From NCBI RefSeq assembly GCF_900604935.1, contig NZ_UWPC01000007.1:1-64000 (forward strand): DNA of 64,000 nt, in the 5' to 3' direction. The stretch's first letter is position 1; every line of letters begins with the position of its first letter. Both the position numbers and the translations under genes were made by a program. Source of the stretch: Vaginisenegalia massiliensis. GTDB lineage: Bacteria; Bacillota; Bacilli; Lactobacillales; Aerococcaceae. Below, in pieces: positions 43,587-53,388 of the stretch. The notes beneath the pieces were generated by a model. It did not search any database and had not been told where the DNA came from. It saw only the letters and a program-made list of their open reading frames with translations.

Positions 43587-44885
43587 CTAAGAGATTAAAT
43601 CAATGATTAAGTTTGGTTTACTAGCTTGATCAGCAATGGTCACCGAGTCCTGTAAATATGCGAGAATTTCATCGACTTGAGGCTGACTAGCATGAAGAAT
43701 AGCTAGCGTTTGACCTTGCTCAATATAATCCCCAACTTTAGCTTGCAAGACTAAGCCGACCGCTGGATCAATGATATCCTCTTTGGTAGCCCGACCTGCC
43801 CCTAGCATCATAGCTGCTTGTCCCACGCGGTCGGCAACCCAATTGCTGATATAACCAGACCGTTGAGCTTTCATTTCGATTTGGTAAGGTGCTTGAGGGA
43901 GTAATTCTGGCTGTTCAATCACCTTCACATCGCCCCCTTGATGGGCTATAAATTCTTTAAAACACTCAAAGGCTTGCCCAGTTTGAATTTTCTCTTGCAA
44001 AAGAGCTTGACCTTGTTCTAAGTCTGTCACTCGTCCGGCTGCTAATAACATTTGGCTACCTAATACTAGGCACAATTGAGTCAAATCTTCCGGTCCTTGC
44101 CCTTTTATGGTATCAATCGCTTCCTTAACTTCTAAAGCATTGCCTACTGCATAACCCAAAGGCTGGCTCATGTCAGAGAGGACCGCTAACGTTTTACGGC
44201 CAACCTGATGACCAATGCCAACCATTAACTGTGCTAATTCACGGGCTTGTTCGACGGTTTTCATAAAGGCGCCTTGTCCCACTTTAACGTCCAGAACAAT
44301 GGCATCCGCTCCTGCTGCGATTTTCTTACTCATAATAGAAGAAGCAATCAAAGGAATTGACCCAACTGTCCCGGTTACATCCCGCAAGGCATAGAGTTTT
44401 TTATCGGCTGGCGTCAAATTTCCTGACTGACCAACAACAGCAATCTTATTCTTATTAACATCATTAATAAATTCTTCTGGACTTAATTCAACGGAAAAAC
44501 CTTCAATCGATTCCAGTTTATCAATGGTTCCTCCCGTATGCCCCAAACCACGACCGGACATCTTAGCGACTGGAACACCACAGGATGCAACTAAAGGTGC
44601 TAGGATCAAAGTAGTCGTATCACCCACACCACCGGTCGAATGTTTATCAACTTTTACCCCTTCAATTGCTGATAAATCTAATTGATCGCCACTCTTAACC
44701 ATAGCCATCGTTAAATAGGCAGCTTCTTCTTGAGTCATCCCCTTAAAATAAACCGCCATAGCAAAGGCACTCATCTGGTAATCCGGAATGGTCCCTTCTG
44801 TATAACCTTCAATCAAGTATTGAATTTCGGCTTCAGTCAGCGCTTGTCCGTCTTGTTTCTTAGCAATTAAATCGGTCATTCTCAT
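43587..44885 (-). CDS. pdp: Pyrimidine-nucleoside phosphorylase
   Basis: 432 residues. Signature [19 protein letters not shown] and phosphate-binding [16 protein letters not shown] identify the thymidine/pyrimidine phosphorylase family; C-terminal PYNP domain with [11 protein letters not shown]. Splits uridine or thymidine into base and ribose 1-phosphate. Sits 24 nt after rpiA, which handles ribose 5-phosphate, so the pair feeds nucleoside ribose into central metabolism. No deoC or cdd is nearby. Confidence 0.95.
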   Translation of the reverse strand: MRMTDLIAKKQDGQALTEAEIQYLIEGYTEGTIPDYQMSAFAMAVYFKGMTQEEAAYLTMAMVKSGDQLDLSAIEGVKVDKHSTGGVGDTTTLILAPLVASCGVPVAKMSGRGLGHTGGTIDKLESIEGFSVELSPEEFINDVNKNKIAVVGQSGNLTPADKKLYALRDVTGTVGSIPLIASSIMSKKIAAGADAIVLDVKVGQGAFMKTVEQARELAQLMVGIGHQVGRKTLAVLSDMSQPLGYAVGNALEVKEAIDTIKGQGPEDLTQLCLVLGSQMLLAAGRVTDLEQGQALLQEKIQTGQAFECFKEFIAHQGGDVKVIEQPELLPQAPYQIEMKAQRSGYISNWVADRVGQAAMMLGAGRATKEDIIDPAVGLVLQAKVGDYIEQGQTLAILHASQPQVDEILAYLQDSVTIADQASKPNLIIDLIS

Positions 44886-44909
44886 CGCTAACTACCTACT
44901 TTCTATTTC

Positions 44910-45596
44910 TTATTGTTCCCGTTCATAACGAACGACTGTGCCATCTTCTTTTCCTGCTAAAACCACATCGGCATAGCCTAGGAAAAGCCCATGTTCCACT
45001 ACACCCACAGTGTGAATCAAATCATGAGCAATTTGTTGAGGAGCTGGAATTTCCTCCAAATGTAAATCGATAATATAGTTTCCTGAATCAGTGATAAACA
45101 AAGAATCTGGCCCTTTTTTACGGAAACTTGGTCGCAATCCAGCGGCTTCAAACTTACGGAAGAGATTCCATGAACCAAATTGGATAATTTCAACTGGTAG
45201 AGGGAATTTACCCAACGTATCAACCACTTTATCCTCGCCGACAATCCAGATAATTTTACGAGCGTTATCTGCGACAATCTTCTCATGTAATAGAGCACCG
45301 CCGCCGCCTTTAATGCCCATAAAGTCAGTCGTTGTTTCATCTGCTCCATCAACAAGTACATCAATGGCTGCCACTTCATCTAAGGTGACTAATGGGATAC
45401 CCAATTGTTCTGCTTGTTGAGCAGTTTGCCGTGAAGTAGGTACACAAATAATGTTCGCTAACTGACCAGATTGAACGCGTTTGCCAATTTCATCGACAAA
45501 CCAATAAGCTGTTGAACCAGTACCTAAACCAACCACCATGCCATCTTCCACATAATCGGCTGCCAAACGACCGACTGTTTCTTTCACGTTTACCAT
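44910..45596 (-). CDS. rpiA: Ribose 5-phosphate isomerase A
   Basis: 228 residues, standard length. GLGTGSTAYWFVDEIG (about 23-38), VDGADETT (about 81-88) with the catalytic Asp pair, KGGGGALLHEKIVA (about 94-107) and a VVEHGLFLG motif near the end. AAGGAGG before ATG. Middle gene of a three-gene operon. Confidence 0.96.
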   Translation of the reverse strand: MVNVKETVGRLAADYVEDGMVVGLGTGSTAYWFVDEIGKRVQSGQLANIICVPTSRQTAQQAEQLGIPLVTLDEVAAIDVLVDGADETTTDFMGIKGGGGALLHEKIVADNARKIIWIVGEDKVVDTLGKFPLPVEIIQFGSWNLFRKFEAAGLRPSFRKKGPDSLFITDSGNYIIDLHLEEIPAPQQIAHDLIHTVGVVEHGLFLGYADVVLAGKEDGTVVRYEREQ

Positions 45597-45611
45597 GTAT
45601 TTCCTCCTTGA

Positions 45612-46163
45612 TTACTCTTTAACTAGGTTTTCAGGTGAAGCCTGAATCCATTCAATTAAATCTTTTACCTCTTCTGCATCTTGTTCATCAAAACTCGTCC
45701 CATAGCGTTCCAACAAGCGATATTCTTCGTCATCAAGTGGCACCATGTCAATCGACGACGTTTTAAATTGATGCAACTTACTGATTAAACGGTCCATCAG
45801 ATTTAACCGTTTATAACTAATAATGCCACGGAAGTGGAAACATTTTAACCGCGTTAAAGTATCATCATCGAAGTGTTGGGTTAAAATGTAATTAAAATCC
45901 GTTAATTGCGGATTAGACAAACCAACCGTATAAAGTGCCCAAACTTTATCAGGAAACTGTTCAATCCAACCTTGGTAGGAATCGGTATCAAATAAATGCC
46001 CACTCAAGAGACATGAACCTAAGATAATAGCATCACTGTTTTCAATATCTTCTAGGGTCACATGATGACTATCCTTTACTGGACAGTTCAATTTACCCCC
46101 AATAAATTCGGCGTACTTCTCGGTTGAACCGAATTCTTTCGTATAAACGACTAATTTTCGCAT
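45612..46163 (-). CDS. Flavodoxin-domain protein (HemG/Flavodoxin_5 type)
   Basis: 183 residues. N-terminal flavin phosphate loop YTKEFGSTEKYAEFIGG (about 7-23), then SDAIILGSCLLSGHL and VWALYTVGLSNP, matching flavodoxin-like proteins related to menaquinone-dependent protoporphyrinogen oxidase. A menaquinone-linked HemG role is unlikely to be assumed here; the redox partner is unknown. First gene of the operon with rpiA (15-nt gap) and pdp. Confidence 0.8.
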   Translation of the reverse strand: MRKLVVYTKEFGSTEKYAEFIGGKLNCPVKDSHHVTLEDIENSDAIILGSCLLSGHLFDTDSYQGWIEQFPDKVWALYTVGLSNPQLTDFNYILTQHFDDDTLTRLKCFHFRGIISYKRLNLMDRLISKLHQFKTSSIDMVPLDDEEYRLLERYGTSFDEQDAEEVKDLIEWIQASPENLVKE

Positions 46164-46317
46164 AGATTCACCTCTCTTCTATCCTTTATAAAATTCAGTA
46201 TAACATATTTGACGGTATCTGATAGCGGTTTCTATCGATTTTATTACTAAAATTTGTTATCATATGAGGGTGTAGGCTTATGGTCATTAAGGCGTTTAGC
46301 CAATCTAGGAGGTCCTT

Positions 46318-46995
46318 ATGAAGCAAACTGTTAATCTAACCTGTCCTGTCTGTAATCAAGAAGTAGAATGGTCCATTACCACTCGCTTAAATACGAGGGA
46401 AAATCCTAACTTAAAAAAAGACCTGTTAGCTGGGAAATTATTTGATTTTGAATGCCCTGTCTGCGGAGCCAAACGGCAATTAGAGACCACCTTTCTTTAT
46501 CATGACCCTGACAAAAAATTGATGATTTTCCTTATTCCAAATTATCAATCCAGACAAGAAGAGATTGAAGCCCTCCTTGACCAAATGGCCAGCCAAGAGG
46601 GCGTAGATATCCATGACTATCAGCTCCGTTTGGTCCTTCATTCGACAGACTTAATCGAAAAAGTCACTCTTTTCGATTGGGGCTTATCGGACCAAGAGAT
46701 TGAAATCGTCAAAGTATTGACCGACGGTCTTTTTGCCCAAGAATTCCCAGGCAAGTTGGTTCACAACCGTTTCTTCTATATAAAAGACAAGACACCCAAA
46801 ATTTTATATATCACGGAAGACGATCAATTACTAGTGGACTTCCATGATTCACTCTTAGAATTTGCTAATAGTAAATTTAATAAAGCCATTGTCGACCAAC
46901 ATCAAGGTCAATTTATGGTAATTAACCAAGCTTGGGCTTTAAATGCTCTAGATAAAAAGAACACTTTGAAAGACGAAACAATCGAAGCAGAATAA
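46318..46995 (+). CDS. CpXC domain protein
   Basis: 225 residues. Two CPVC knuckles (about residues 9-12 and 45-48) form a probable zinc ribbon; the spacing and the following LFDFECPVCG and HDPDKKLMIFLIPNY blocks are those of the CpXC family (function unknown). The C-terminal half is alpha/beta with no known motif. AGGAGG before ATG. Single gene with terminator. Confidence 0.82.
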   Translation: MKQTVNLTCPVCNQEVEWSITTRLNTRENPNLKKDLLAGKLFDFECPVCGAKRQLETTFLYHDPDKKLMIFLIPNYQSRQEEIEALLDQMASQEGVDIHDYQLRLVLHSTDLIEKVTLFDWGLSDQEIEIVKVLTDGLFAQEFPGKLVHNRFFYIKDKTPKILYITEDDQLLVDFHDSLLEFANSKFNKAIVDQHQGQFMVINQAWALNALDKKNTLKDETIEAE

Positions 46996-47000
46996 AAAAG

Positions 47001-47034
47001 GCACATGATTCAGGTCGATATCCGAATCATGTGC
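47001..47034 (+). terminator. Intrinsic terminator of the CpXC gene
   Basis: Perfect 11-bp stem GCACATGATTC/GAATCATGTGC, 12-nt loop, T-rich tail. Confidence 0.8.
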
Positions 47035-47042
47035 TTTATTAT

Positions 47043-47318
47043 TTAGTTCATATTAGAATAATCGGGATTACGCCAATAAGAAGAACCATCTAGTTGGCGA
47101 TTAAGCATCTTAAAATCAACCATGTAACGTCGTAATTCGGCAAAATCAGGATAATAGGCTCGCAATATTTGATTGATCTCTTTCTCACTGTATTCTCGGT
47201 TACATTCAATAAACTGGAGAAGATATTCTAAAACATCTTATTTTTGACTCAACTTACTTGGAAATTGTTTGACTGTACCATCCTCATTCAACCATTTCTT
47301 TATCGTGACGTCTATCAT
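47043..47318 (-). pseudogene. DUF2087 domain gene interrupted by an in-frame TAA
   Basis: One frame of 92 codons from ATG 47318 (behind GGGGGAG) to TAA 47043. Codon 27 (47238-47240) is a TAA. Both halves match DUF2087: IKKWLNEDGTVKQFPSK before and LEYLLQFIECNREYSEKEIN, then LDGSSYWRNP after. The stop falls where the family has a basic residue. It is a recent nonsense mutation rather than a frameshift, or a base-call error. DUF2087 is a small DNA-binding-like domain often fused to regulators. Confidence 0.75.
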
Positions 47319-47438
47319 TGCTCGCTCCCCCTACTCTATAAGTATTAGAAAAATAACACTCCTTTATCATAGCCCCTTTTTTAACCGATAACAAATATAC
47401 CTTGTCTCTTTTGGGTGTCAAAGACTAGCTATCTTAAG

Positions 47439-47810
47439 CTATTTTTCTGATTTCAAACTAGCCACGACTTTCATTTTTTGGAGAATCTCACGTCCATGAT
47501 TAGACTTAACAAACTTATCCGTAACATCTTGACCGGCTTTGACTCCATGGTGCATACCTAATTTAAAGACCAAGCTAACGTCGTAAACCACGCCATCAAT
47601 CGCTACATAAGCTGGCCGTCCTTCACGACCATCCTTTTCAGCTAGCTCTTTAGGTGTTAGCTGTACTTCTTCAATCAACATTTGCTCTTGACTAGTAAAA
47701 TGGCGGTCTAGCTTACTCACATCATTAACATTCTTAGGCTTTGGCAAAAAACACATAAGTAAAACGGTTGCGACAATCATTAGACCGATAAGATACATCC
47801 ACATTTTCAT
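47439..47810 (-). CDS. Membrane-anchored cytochrome b5-like heme/steroid-binding protein
   Basis: 123 residues. N-terminal membrane segment (about 3-19), then a cytochrome b5-like domain: LTPKELAEKDGREGRPAYVA and IDGVVYDVS, with candidate axial histidines in LGMHHGVKAGQDVT and KSNHGREI. Bacterial proteins of this type may bind heme or another hydrophobic ligand outside the membrane. An identical TetR dyad stands 15 nt before the ribosome binding region as well as before the tetR gene next door, so it is the probable target of that regulator. Confidence 0.8.
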   Translation of the reverse strand: MKMWMYLIGLMIVATVLLMCFLPKPKNVNDVSKLDRHFTSQEQMLIEEVQLTPKELAEKDGREGRPAYVAIDGVVYDVSLVFKLGMHHGVKAGQDVTDKFVKSNHGREILQKMKVVASLKSEK

Positions 47811-47824
47811 ATTTCCTCTTTTCC

Positions 47825-47852
47825 TGAATGAATAATTTTATATATTCATTCA
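47825..47852 (-). promoter_or_regulatory. TetR operator copy 1
   Basis: TGAATGAATA-N8-TATTCATTCA, perfect 10-bp arms, between the tetR stop and the cytochrome b5-like gene start. Identical arms and spacing at 48489-48516. Confidence 0.75.
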
Positions 47853-47877
47853 TATTTATTTTTAAAAGAAAAGAATC

Positions 47878-48459
47878 CTAAGATTCTTTCTGATGTTCTG
47901 CTTCGAAACCAATCAAATACTTAATAGCCAGTTGATAGAATGTCGATTGATATTTTGAAAGCTCGCTAGCTTCCATTCTAAGATCCACCCATGATAAAAG
48001 CTCAAAAACATGCAACAATTCATCAATTTCTTCCACTGAATATCCCCGTTGACCAATATTCTCAACAATAACCTGGCGCAAATAGTGATAGTAATGATTG
48101 TCTTGTCTACCTTCTTCCGATTGATAATATTGGTGGAGCAATGGACCTACTTGGGGTTGGTTCCATTCTTGGATGATTTTATTTTGATTGATTAATTCCT
48201 TATTTAATTTTAACACCTGTTGCGCTAATGTCACGAGCGGAGCATTCCAATCCACATTATCGATAATTTGTTGGCGCAATTGACTATTTTCATTAATATA
48301 AATTTCGAGAAAGATGGCTTCTTTAGATGGATAGTATTTATAGAAAGATCCTACTGCCATACCACTCACTTTGGCAATTTCTGCTACATTGGTTGCTTTA
48401 AATCCTTTGTCAAAAAATACTTGTCTTGCTACGTGCATTAGTTCTTCTTTACTTATCAA
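47878..48459 (-). CDS. TetR family transcriptional regulator
   Basis: 193 residues from the TTG at 48459, six nt behind GGAGGG; an ATG 18 codons upstream would start inside the operator. TetR HTH (about 7-53) with NVAEIAKVSGMAVGSFYKYY. The C-terminal domain is helical and Gln-rich. Two identical dyads, one in front of this gene and one in front of the next gene, indicate self-repression and repression of the cytochrome b5-like protein. The ligand may be a hydrophobic or heme-like compound, by association only. Confidence 0.87.
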   Translation of the reverse strand: MISKEELMHVARQVFFDKGFKATNVAEIAKVSGMAVGSFYKYYPSKEAIFLEIYINENSQLRQQIIDNVDWNAPLVTLAQQVLKLNKELINQNKIIQEWNQPQVGPLLHQYYQSEEGRQDNHYYHYLRQVIVENIGQRGYSVEEIDELLHVFELLSWVDLRMEASELSKYQSTFYQLAIKYLIGFEAEHQKES

Positions 48460-48488
48460 TAAACACCCTCCATTTCGGCAAAAGACTA

Positions 48489-48516
48489 TGAATGAATAAA
48501 ATTTTATATTCATTCA
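48489..48516 (-). promoter_or_regulatory. TetR operator copy 2
   Basis: TGAATGAATA-N8-TATTCATTCA, perfect, 30 nt upstream of the TTG start of the tetR gene. Confidence 0.75.
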
Positions 48517-48552
48517 CACCTTCATTATAGCTATCCCCTCTAACTTGTCAAT

Positions 48553-48580
48553 AAAAAAACCACTCGAACGAGTGGTTTTT
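48553..48580 (-). terminator. Intrinsic terminator of the ABC exporter operon
   Basis: Stem AAACCACTCG/CGAGTGGTTT, 2-nt loop, T-rich tail on the minus strand. Confidence 0.85.
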
Positions 48581-48584
48581 GCTT

Positions 48585-51500
48585 TTATTCAACTGACTTT
48601 AAGGCTTCGAGCATATTAACATGACGTAAGCGTCGATTAACTAAGAAACCAAGAATAACGGTTATTAGAATAGTCACGACAGCTGGAATCAAGTAGGCAT
48701 TCATACCCACGATGGGGTCAAACATAACGTGGTCTGGTGCAACCTTGTCAATAATATAGCGGTGTAGTCCATTACCTAAGCCATAACCGACTAGAACACC
48801 TAATAAAGATAAGACGAAAGTTTCACGATAAATGTACAAGGTGACTTCCTTATTATGGAAACCTAAGACTTTGATCGTGGATAATTCACGGATTCGTTCA
48901 GACACATTAATATTGGTCAAATTATAGAGAATAACGATTGCTAAGAAAATCGCCACAATTATCAAGACGCGCATAATTTTGTTTAAGGAATGAACGATTG
49001 TCTGAATTTGATTAGACAGGGTAATGTTTTGCACAACCCCTTTAACCGCTTCTAATTCCATAAAGTCAGTTGCTAATTGACGGACCGCCTTAACATTATT
49101 TTGCTTTAAGATTAAGAGGTGCCCGTTATTAATGGCTGTCTGGTGGAAGCTTTCTTGATAAGTCTCTGGATTCATCAAAATAAAGTGTCCTAGATACATT
49201 TCAGTGATCCCACTAATCTTTAGTGAACGGGCTTTACCATCGGCATCTTTAACTTGAATGGAATCCCCAATCTTAACTCTTAGCAGGTTGGCTAAGCGTT
49301 CCGATACTAGCACGCCATTTTTGTTTAGGGATAGTTGTTTTTGCGTGCGTCGATCGAGTGTTTGAATATATTGTTCAAAGCCCTTAGCACGACTTGGTAC
49401 AATCACCTTAATTTCTTGTTGGTCTTGTTTAGCCCCAGCCACTTTCTTCACTTCTTCAAAATGAACAGGCGTTTGTTGGGCAATCCGTGAGTCTTTTAGC
49501 TTTTGATTTAATTCATCTTGTTCATGAGTGGTTAAACGTTCATTTGCGGCAATAATTAAATCATAACGAATCAAGTCGCCGAATTGACGGTCATTAATTC
49601 CCGAGATCGAATGTTGCACGCCTAAACCAGCAAAGAGTAAAGCCACTGACCCAGCCACTCCAAAGATGGTCATCAGCATCCGCTTCTTATAACGGAAAAT
49701 ATTTCGGGCGGTCACCTTATGGGTAAAGCTTAAGCGGGACCAGATAAAAGGAATGCGTTCTAAAAGAATCATCGATCCTTGTACGGGGGCTTTAGGTAAC
49801 AATAAGTTGGCTGGCCGATCGGTTAATTCACGTGAAACGACCAAGATAGCCGGAACAACAGCGGCTAACAAGGCCAAGAAAATACCCAATAAGGATAATC
49901 CCCAATGAAGATGCCACTCCATAGCTGGTAGAGTGTATTCATTATGATAAGCATTGTAGACAATCCACGGTAAGAGCGTGTGACCCATTACGATCCCAAT
50001 TAAAGCTCCGATTAAGGAGGCCGCCATGCCATAGACAACGAACTTCTTCATCACATCCCTATTCGAGTAACCTAAGGCCTTGAGGGTTCCTGAAATCGTC
50101 CGTTCTTCATCGACAAAGCGAGTCATGGTATTGGAAGTAACTAAAGCGGCTACTAAATAAAGGAATACCGGGAAGATATTGCCTAAGGAATCGACAATTT
50201 CAGAGATAGAGGTATAAATCTTATAGCCTTCAGCGCCAGGAATTTCGCGGCGTGAATCAACCAAATATTCCGGTAAAGTAAGTGTTTCAAGTTTGTCCTT
50301 AGCATCTTGCAAATCAGCTTCTTTTTCTTTGATTTTAGCTAAAGCATCCGCCTTCTTATCTTTGAATTCGGCCAATTTATCTTCATAGTCCGACTGTCCT
50401 TTTACTAAATCATGACGGGCCTGATCTAACTTACTTTGGCCATCCGCTTTTTTACTTGCAAATTGCGATTGGGCTTGGCTTAATTGATTAGCTTTATCGG
50501 CCAATAAGGCTTGGCCCGCTTGATATTTAGCTAAACCTTCTTGGTAAGCTTGACTTTTTTGATCTAAAGTTGCTAATCCTTGATGATACAAATCTAATCC
50601 AGCTTGATACTGGTTCAATTTGGTTTGATAGGCTGCTTGTCCATCGTTGTATTGTTTTACTTTGCTTTCATACATGGTCTTTTGACCGGCTAAGATTTGA
50701 GCTTTTTGGTCGAGACTTGCTTGCCCTTTGGTAATCGCCGCTTCTTTAATAGCAAGCTGTTGGCGAGCGGCATCAAGAGCACTTTCTCCTTGGTCAATTT
50801 GAGATTGAAGCATGTCCACTTGGCCGCCTAATACGTTGCTTTTATCTTGGAGTGGATTTGCCTGTTCTTGCACTTGAGCTAATTGACCTTGTAGGTCTGT
50901 TAACTTAGCTTGCTTAGCTGCAATGTTTTGTTGTGCCTGAATATACGAACCAGCTACGAATTGATTATAATTCGCTTGGCTTTGACTTACTTGAGCCTGA
51001 GCCGCTGACAACTGATTTTGTAAAGCAGCTTGTTGCTCGGGAGTCAGCTTGGGATCAGCTAATTGATTAGTTAATTGGTTAACTTGGGCTTGAGCTCCTG
51101 CAATAGCCGCCGCTAAATTGGCTTTTTGCCCCTCATTATCAGCTGACAACTGAGTAATTTCATTCTTTAGACCAGCCATTTGTTCAGTCAAAATGGTTTG
51201 TTTTTGGTTTAACGGAGCTAATTGACTTTGCAAGGCTTGATAAGCCGTTTTAGCTTGCGCCAACTTATCCTTACCGGCTTTAAGGCCGACTTCTTTTTGA
51301 GTTAACTGGTCTTTAGCTTGCATTAGAGCTTGTTTACCACTCGCTAATTGTTGGTAGCCAGCGGTTAGTTGATTTTGAGCTTGAAGAAGAGTTTGACCTC
51401 CCGCATCTAATTGCTCTTTAGCTGAAACTAGACTTTGCTTAGCTTGCGCCAATTGTTGATTGGCCTGATCCAATAACTGTCCTTTTTGTTGTATGGTTAG

Positions 51501-52538
51501 TTTCCCTTGATCGAGCCGTTGCTTACCCTCAGCTAATTGGGCAGCCGCTTGATCAAGACTCGTTTGGCCCGCTGCCAATTTGGCTGCTCCTTGCGCCAAT
51601 TGATCTTGGGCTTGTTGAATTTTGGTTTGATATTCTTTTTCTTTATCCGCTAGCTGAATTTTACCGTCGGCCAATTTCTTTTGAGCGTCTTTTAACTTAG
51701 CTTCATTGTCGGCTATTTTTTGTTTAGCTTCTTTAATTTTGATTTGACCCTGGTCAATATCTTCTTGAGCTTGACGTTTTACTTCAGCTAACCGTTCTTG
51801 TGGTCTTGAAGCTAACAAAGCTTGTAATTTCTGCTTGTGCTGACGAATTTTGGTTGAATACTGACTGGTATAAGGATCTAGCTTTTGAGTATCTTTATAA
51901 GCTAGTCGCGCTAGCATATACACGTCTGAAGCAAACGTTTGCGGTGTCACTAAAGCATACCCTTTTAATTCCCCTGAGCCTGCCTTAGATGGTCCTAAGT
52001 TAATATTATTAAGAATTTCAGGCGAATAAACATGACCCACTACCTTAAATCGGTGTTCTTTTAGTAAATAATTGCCTTTGATATCGGCTTTCTCAGAAAA
52101 ATCAATGGACGACCCAATCGGGTATTGATCTTTATAGTTGGCATCTACGGCTATCTCATGCAAATTTTTTGGCAAGCGTCCATCTTTAACTTCAAAACGA
52201 GAAAGTTGGTTCGGCGTCGAGAATAAACGGAAACTGGTCGCTGAATGCTTAATAATTAAATCTTTAAGATAACCAAATTCAACTTGCCGCAAGCCGGGAC
52301 TCTTCTTAATTTGTTCGACATCGGCTTGACTCAGACCATAGTCGCTCATAACCGTCAAATCAGCGGCATTTTGCTTGGCGAAATAATGCTGTCCGGTTTG
52401 CCGCATATCCGGTCCTGTGACCTTTAAACCAATTAAAGCAAAGGTTCCTAGCATGATTAAACAAATAATTGAGACAAAACGTCCCTTTGACTTAGCAATT
52501 GAAGTTCGGATATCTTTCCATAATGTTTTCTTTCTCAT
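48585..52538 (-). CDS. ABC transporter permease (FtsX/MacB type) with giant coiled coil
   Basis: 1317 residues. First membrane helix at about 21-42, an extracellular MacB-like periplasmic-core region (to about 235), then some 500 residues (about 245-755) of nearly uninterrupted coiled coil built from LAQAKQxL, LDQGKxxL and YQxGLAxY heptads. Two FtsX domains follow (about 785-905 and 1195-1315), each with membrane helices and an ERIRELSTIKVLG-type coupling segment. Such permeases with extracellular coils span the wall and act in export, signalling or hydrolase control rather than import. Paired with its ATPase 11 nt upstream. Confidence 0.88.
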   Translation of the reverse strand: MRKKTLWKDIRTSIAKSKGRFVSIICLIMLGTFALIGLKVTGPDMRQTGQHYFAKQNAADLTVMSDYGLSQADVEQIKKSPGLRQVEFGYLKDLIIKHSATSFRLFSTPNQLSRFEVKDGRLPKNLHEIAVDANYKDQYPIGSSIDFSEKADIKGNYLLKEHRFKVVGHVYSPEILNNINLGPSKAGSGELKGYALVTPQTFASDVYMLARLAYKDTQKLDPYTSQYSTKIRQHKQKLQALLASRPQERLAEVKRQAQEDIDQGQIKIKEAKQKIADNEAKLKDAQKKLADGKIQLADKEKEYQTKIQQAQDQLAQGAAKLAAGQTSLDQAAAQLAEGKQRLDQGKLTIQQKGQLLDQANQQLAQAKQSLVSAKEQLDAGGQTLLQAQNQLTAGYQQLASGKQALMQAKDQLTQKEVGLKAGKDKLAQAKTAYQALQSQLAPLNQKQTILTEQMAGLKNEITQLSADNEGQKANLAAAIAGAQAQVNQLTNQLADPKLTPEQQAALQNQLSAAQAQVSQSQANYNQFVAGSYIQAQQNIAAKQAKLTDLQGQLAQVQEQANPLQDKSNVLGGQVDMLQSQIDQGESALDAARQQLAIKEAAITKGQASLDQKAQILAGQKTMYESKVKQYNDGQAAYQTKLNQYQAGLDLYHQGLATLDQKSQAYQEGLAKYQAGQALLADKANQLSQAQSQFASKKADGQSKLDQARHDLVKGQSDYEDKLAEFKDKKADALAKIKEKEADLQDAKDKLETLTLPEYLVDSRREIPGAEGYKIYTSISEIVDSLGNIFPVFLYLVAALVTSNTMTRFVDEERTISGTLKALGYSNRDVMKKFVVYGMAASLIGALIGIVMGHTLLPWIVYNAYHNEYTLPAMEWHLHWGLSLLGIFLALLAAVVPAILVVSRELTDRPANLLLPKAPVQGSMILLERIPFIWSRLSFTHKVTARNIFRYKKRMLMTIFGVAGSVALLFAGLGVQHSISGINDRQFGDLIRYDLIIAANERLTTHEQDELNQKLKDSRIAQQTPVHFEEVKKVAGAKQDQQEIKVIVPSRAKGFEQYIQTLDRRTQKQLSLNKNGVLVSERLANLLRVKIGDSIQVKDADGKARSLKISGITEMYLGHFILMNPETYQESFHQTAINNGHLLILKQNNVKAVRQLATDFMELEAVKGVVQNITLSNQIQTIVHSLNKIMRVLIIVAIFLAIVILYNLTNINVSERIRELSTIKVLGFHNKEVTLYIYRETFVLSLLGVLVGYGLGNGLHRYIIDKVAPDHVMFDPIVGMNAYLIPAVVTILITVILGFLVNRRLRHVNMLEALKSVE

Positions 52539-52549
52539 TGATTATCCTC

Positions 52550-53251
52550 CTACCATTCGATATCAGCGATCCGCTGAGGTTGAGGATTGAGTGTCATTTC
52601 TTTCACTTGGGCGTCATGCATATGGATGACGCGGTCGGCAATCGGGGCAATCGCTCCATTATGAGTGACGATGATTACCGTGGCTCCGTGTTGACGGGAC
52701 ATATCTTGTAAGAGCTGTAATACTTGCTTACCGGTGTTATAGTCTAAAGCACCCGTCGGTTCATCACACAACAAAATCTTGGGATTTTTGGCAATTGCCC
52801 GCGCAATGGCTACCCGTTGTTGTTCACCACCAGACAATTGAGCTGGAAAATTATTCAGACGTTTGGCTAAACCAACATGTTCTAAGACTTCAACCGGATC
52901 CATCGCATCTTTGACGATTTCAGATGCCAATTCGACATTTTCTTTAGCGGTTAAATTAGGAACTAGATTATAAAACTGAAAGACAAACCCTACATCATCA
53001 CGTCGATAGTTGGTTAACTGCCGTGAGTTATAGTTGGCGATATCCTTGCCATCAATTATGACTTGTCCTTCATCATTGGTATCCATCCCACCCAAAATAT
53101 TCAAAACCGTTGATTTTCCGGCTCCGGAAGATCCTAGGATTATAACAAGTTCTCCCTTTTCTATCTCAAAATTTACGTCGCGATTAGCAACAATTTCCGT
53201 TTCACCTGTTTTGTAACGTTTATAACTATGTTTCATTTCGATATAAGCCAT
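52550..53251 (-). CDS. ABC transporter ATP-binding protein (MacB/LolD type)
   Basis: 233 residues from the ATG at 53251; the frame extends ten codons upstream without a site. Walker [14 protein letters not shown]-loop FQFYNL, signature [14 protein letters not shown], Walker [13 protein letters not shown] and H-loop VTHN. Type VII mechanotransmission exporter ATPase. First gene of the operon with the coiled-coil permease. Confidence 0.93.
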   Translation of the reverse strand: MAYIEMKHSYKRYKTGETEIVANRDVNFEIEKGELVIILGSSGAGKSTVLNILGGMDTNDEGQVIIDGKDIANYNSRQLTNYRRDDVGFVFQFYNLVPNLTAKENVELASEIVKDAMDPVEVLEHVGLAKRLNNFPAQLSGGEQQRVAIARAIAKNPKILLCDEPTGALDYNTGKQVLQLLQDMSRQHGATVIIVTHNGAIAPIADRVIHMHDAQVKEMTLNPQPQRIADIEW

Positions 53252-53286
53252 TGAGCTCGCTTCCTTTCGTTTCCTCAACACTTATT

Positions 53287-53373
53287 TGAACATCGTGTTG
53301 ATTTGATGTCTTGGCTATTATAAAATGAGACTAAGAAACTAACAATATGCAAAAATGAACAGAGTGTTGATTT
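53287..53373. repeat. Two 18-bp direct repeats, candidate TetR operators
   Basis: Copies at 53287-53304 and 53356-53373 match at 16 of 18 positions (TGAACA-N2-GTGTTGATTT). Each contains the small dyad AACA-N3-TGTT. They flank the promoters of the ABC operon and the divergent tetR gene. Confidence 0.55.
53317..53345 (-). promoter_or_regulatory. Promoter of the ABC exporter operon
   Basis: Minus-strand TTGTTA (53340-53345), 17-bp spacer, TATAAT (53317-53322), between the two candidate operators. Confidence 0.75.
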
Positions 53374-53388
53374 AAGAAAGGAGTTTTT

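Noticed and set aside
43587-45596. Complete nucleoside catabolism operon
   Set aside because: Only pdp and rpiA are present; deoC, deoB, cdd or a nucleoside transporter are not visible.
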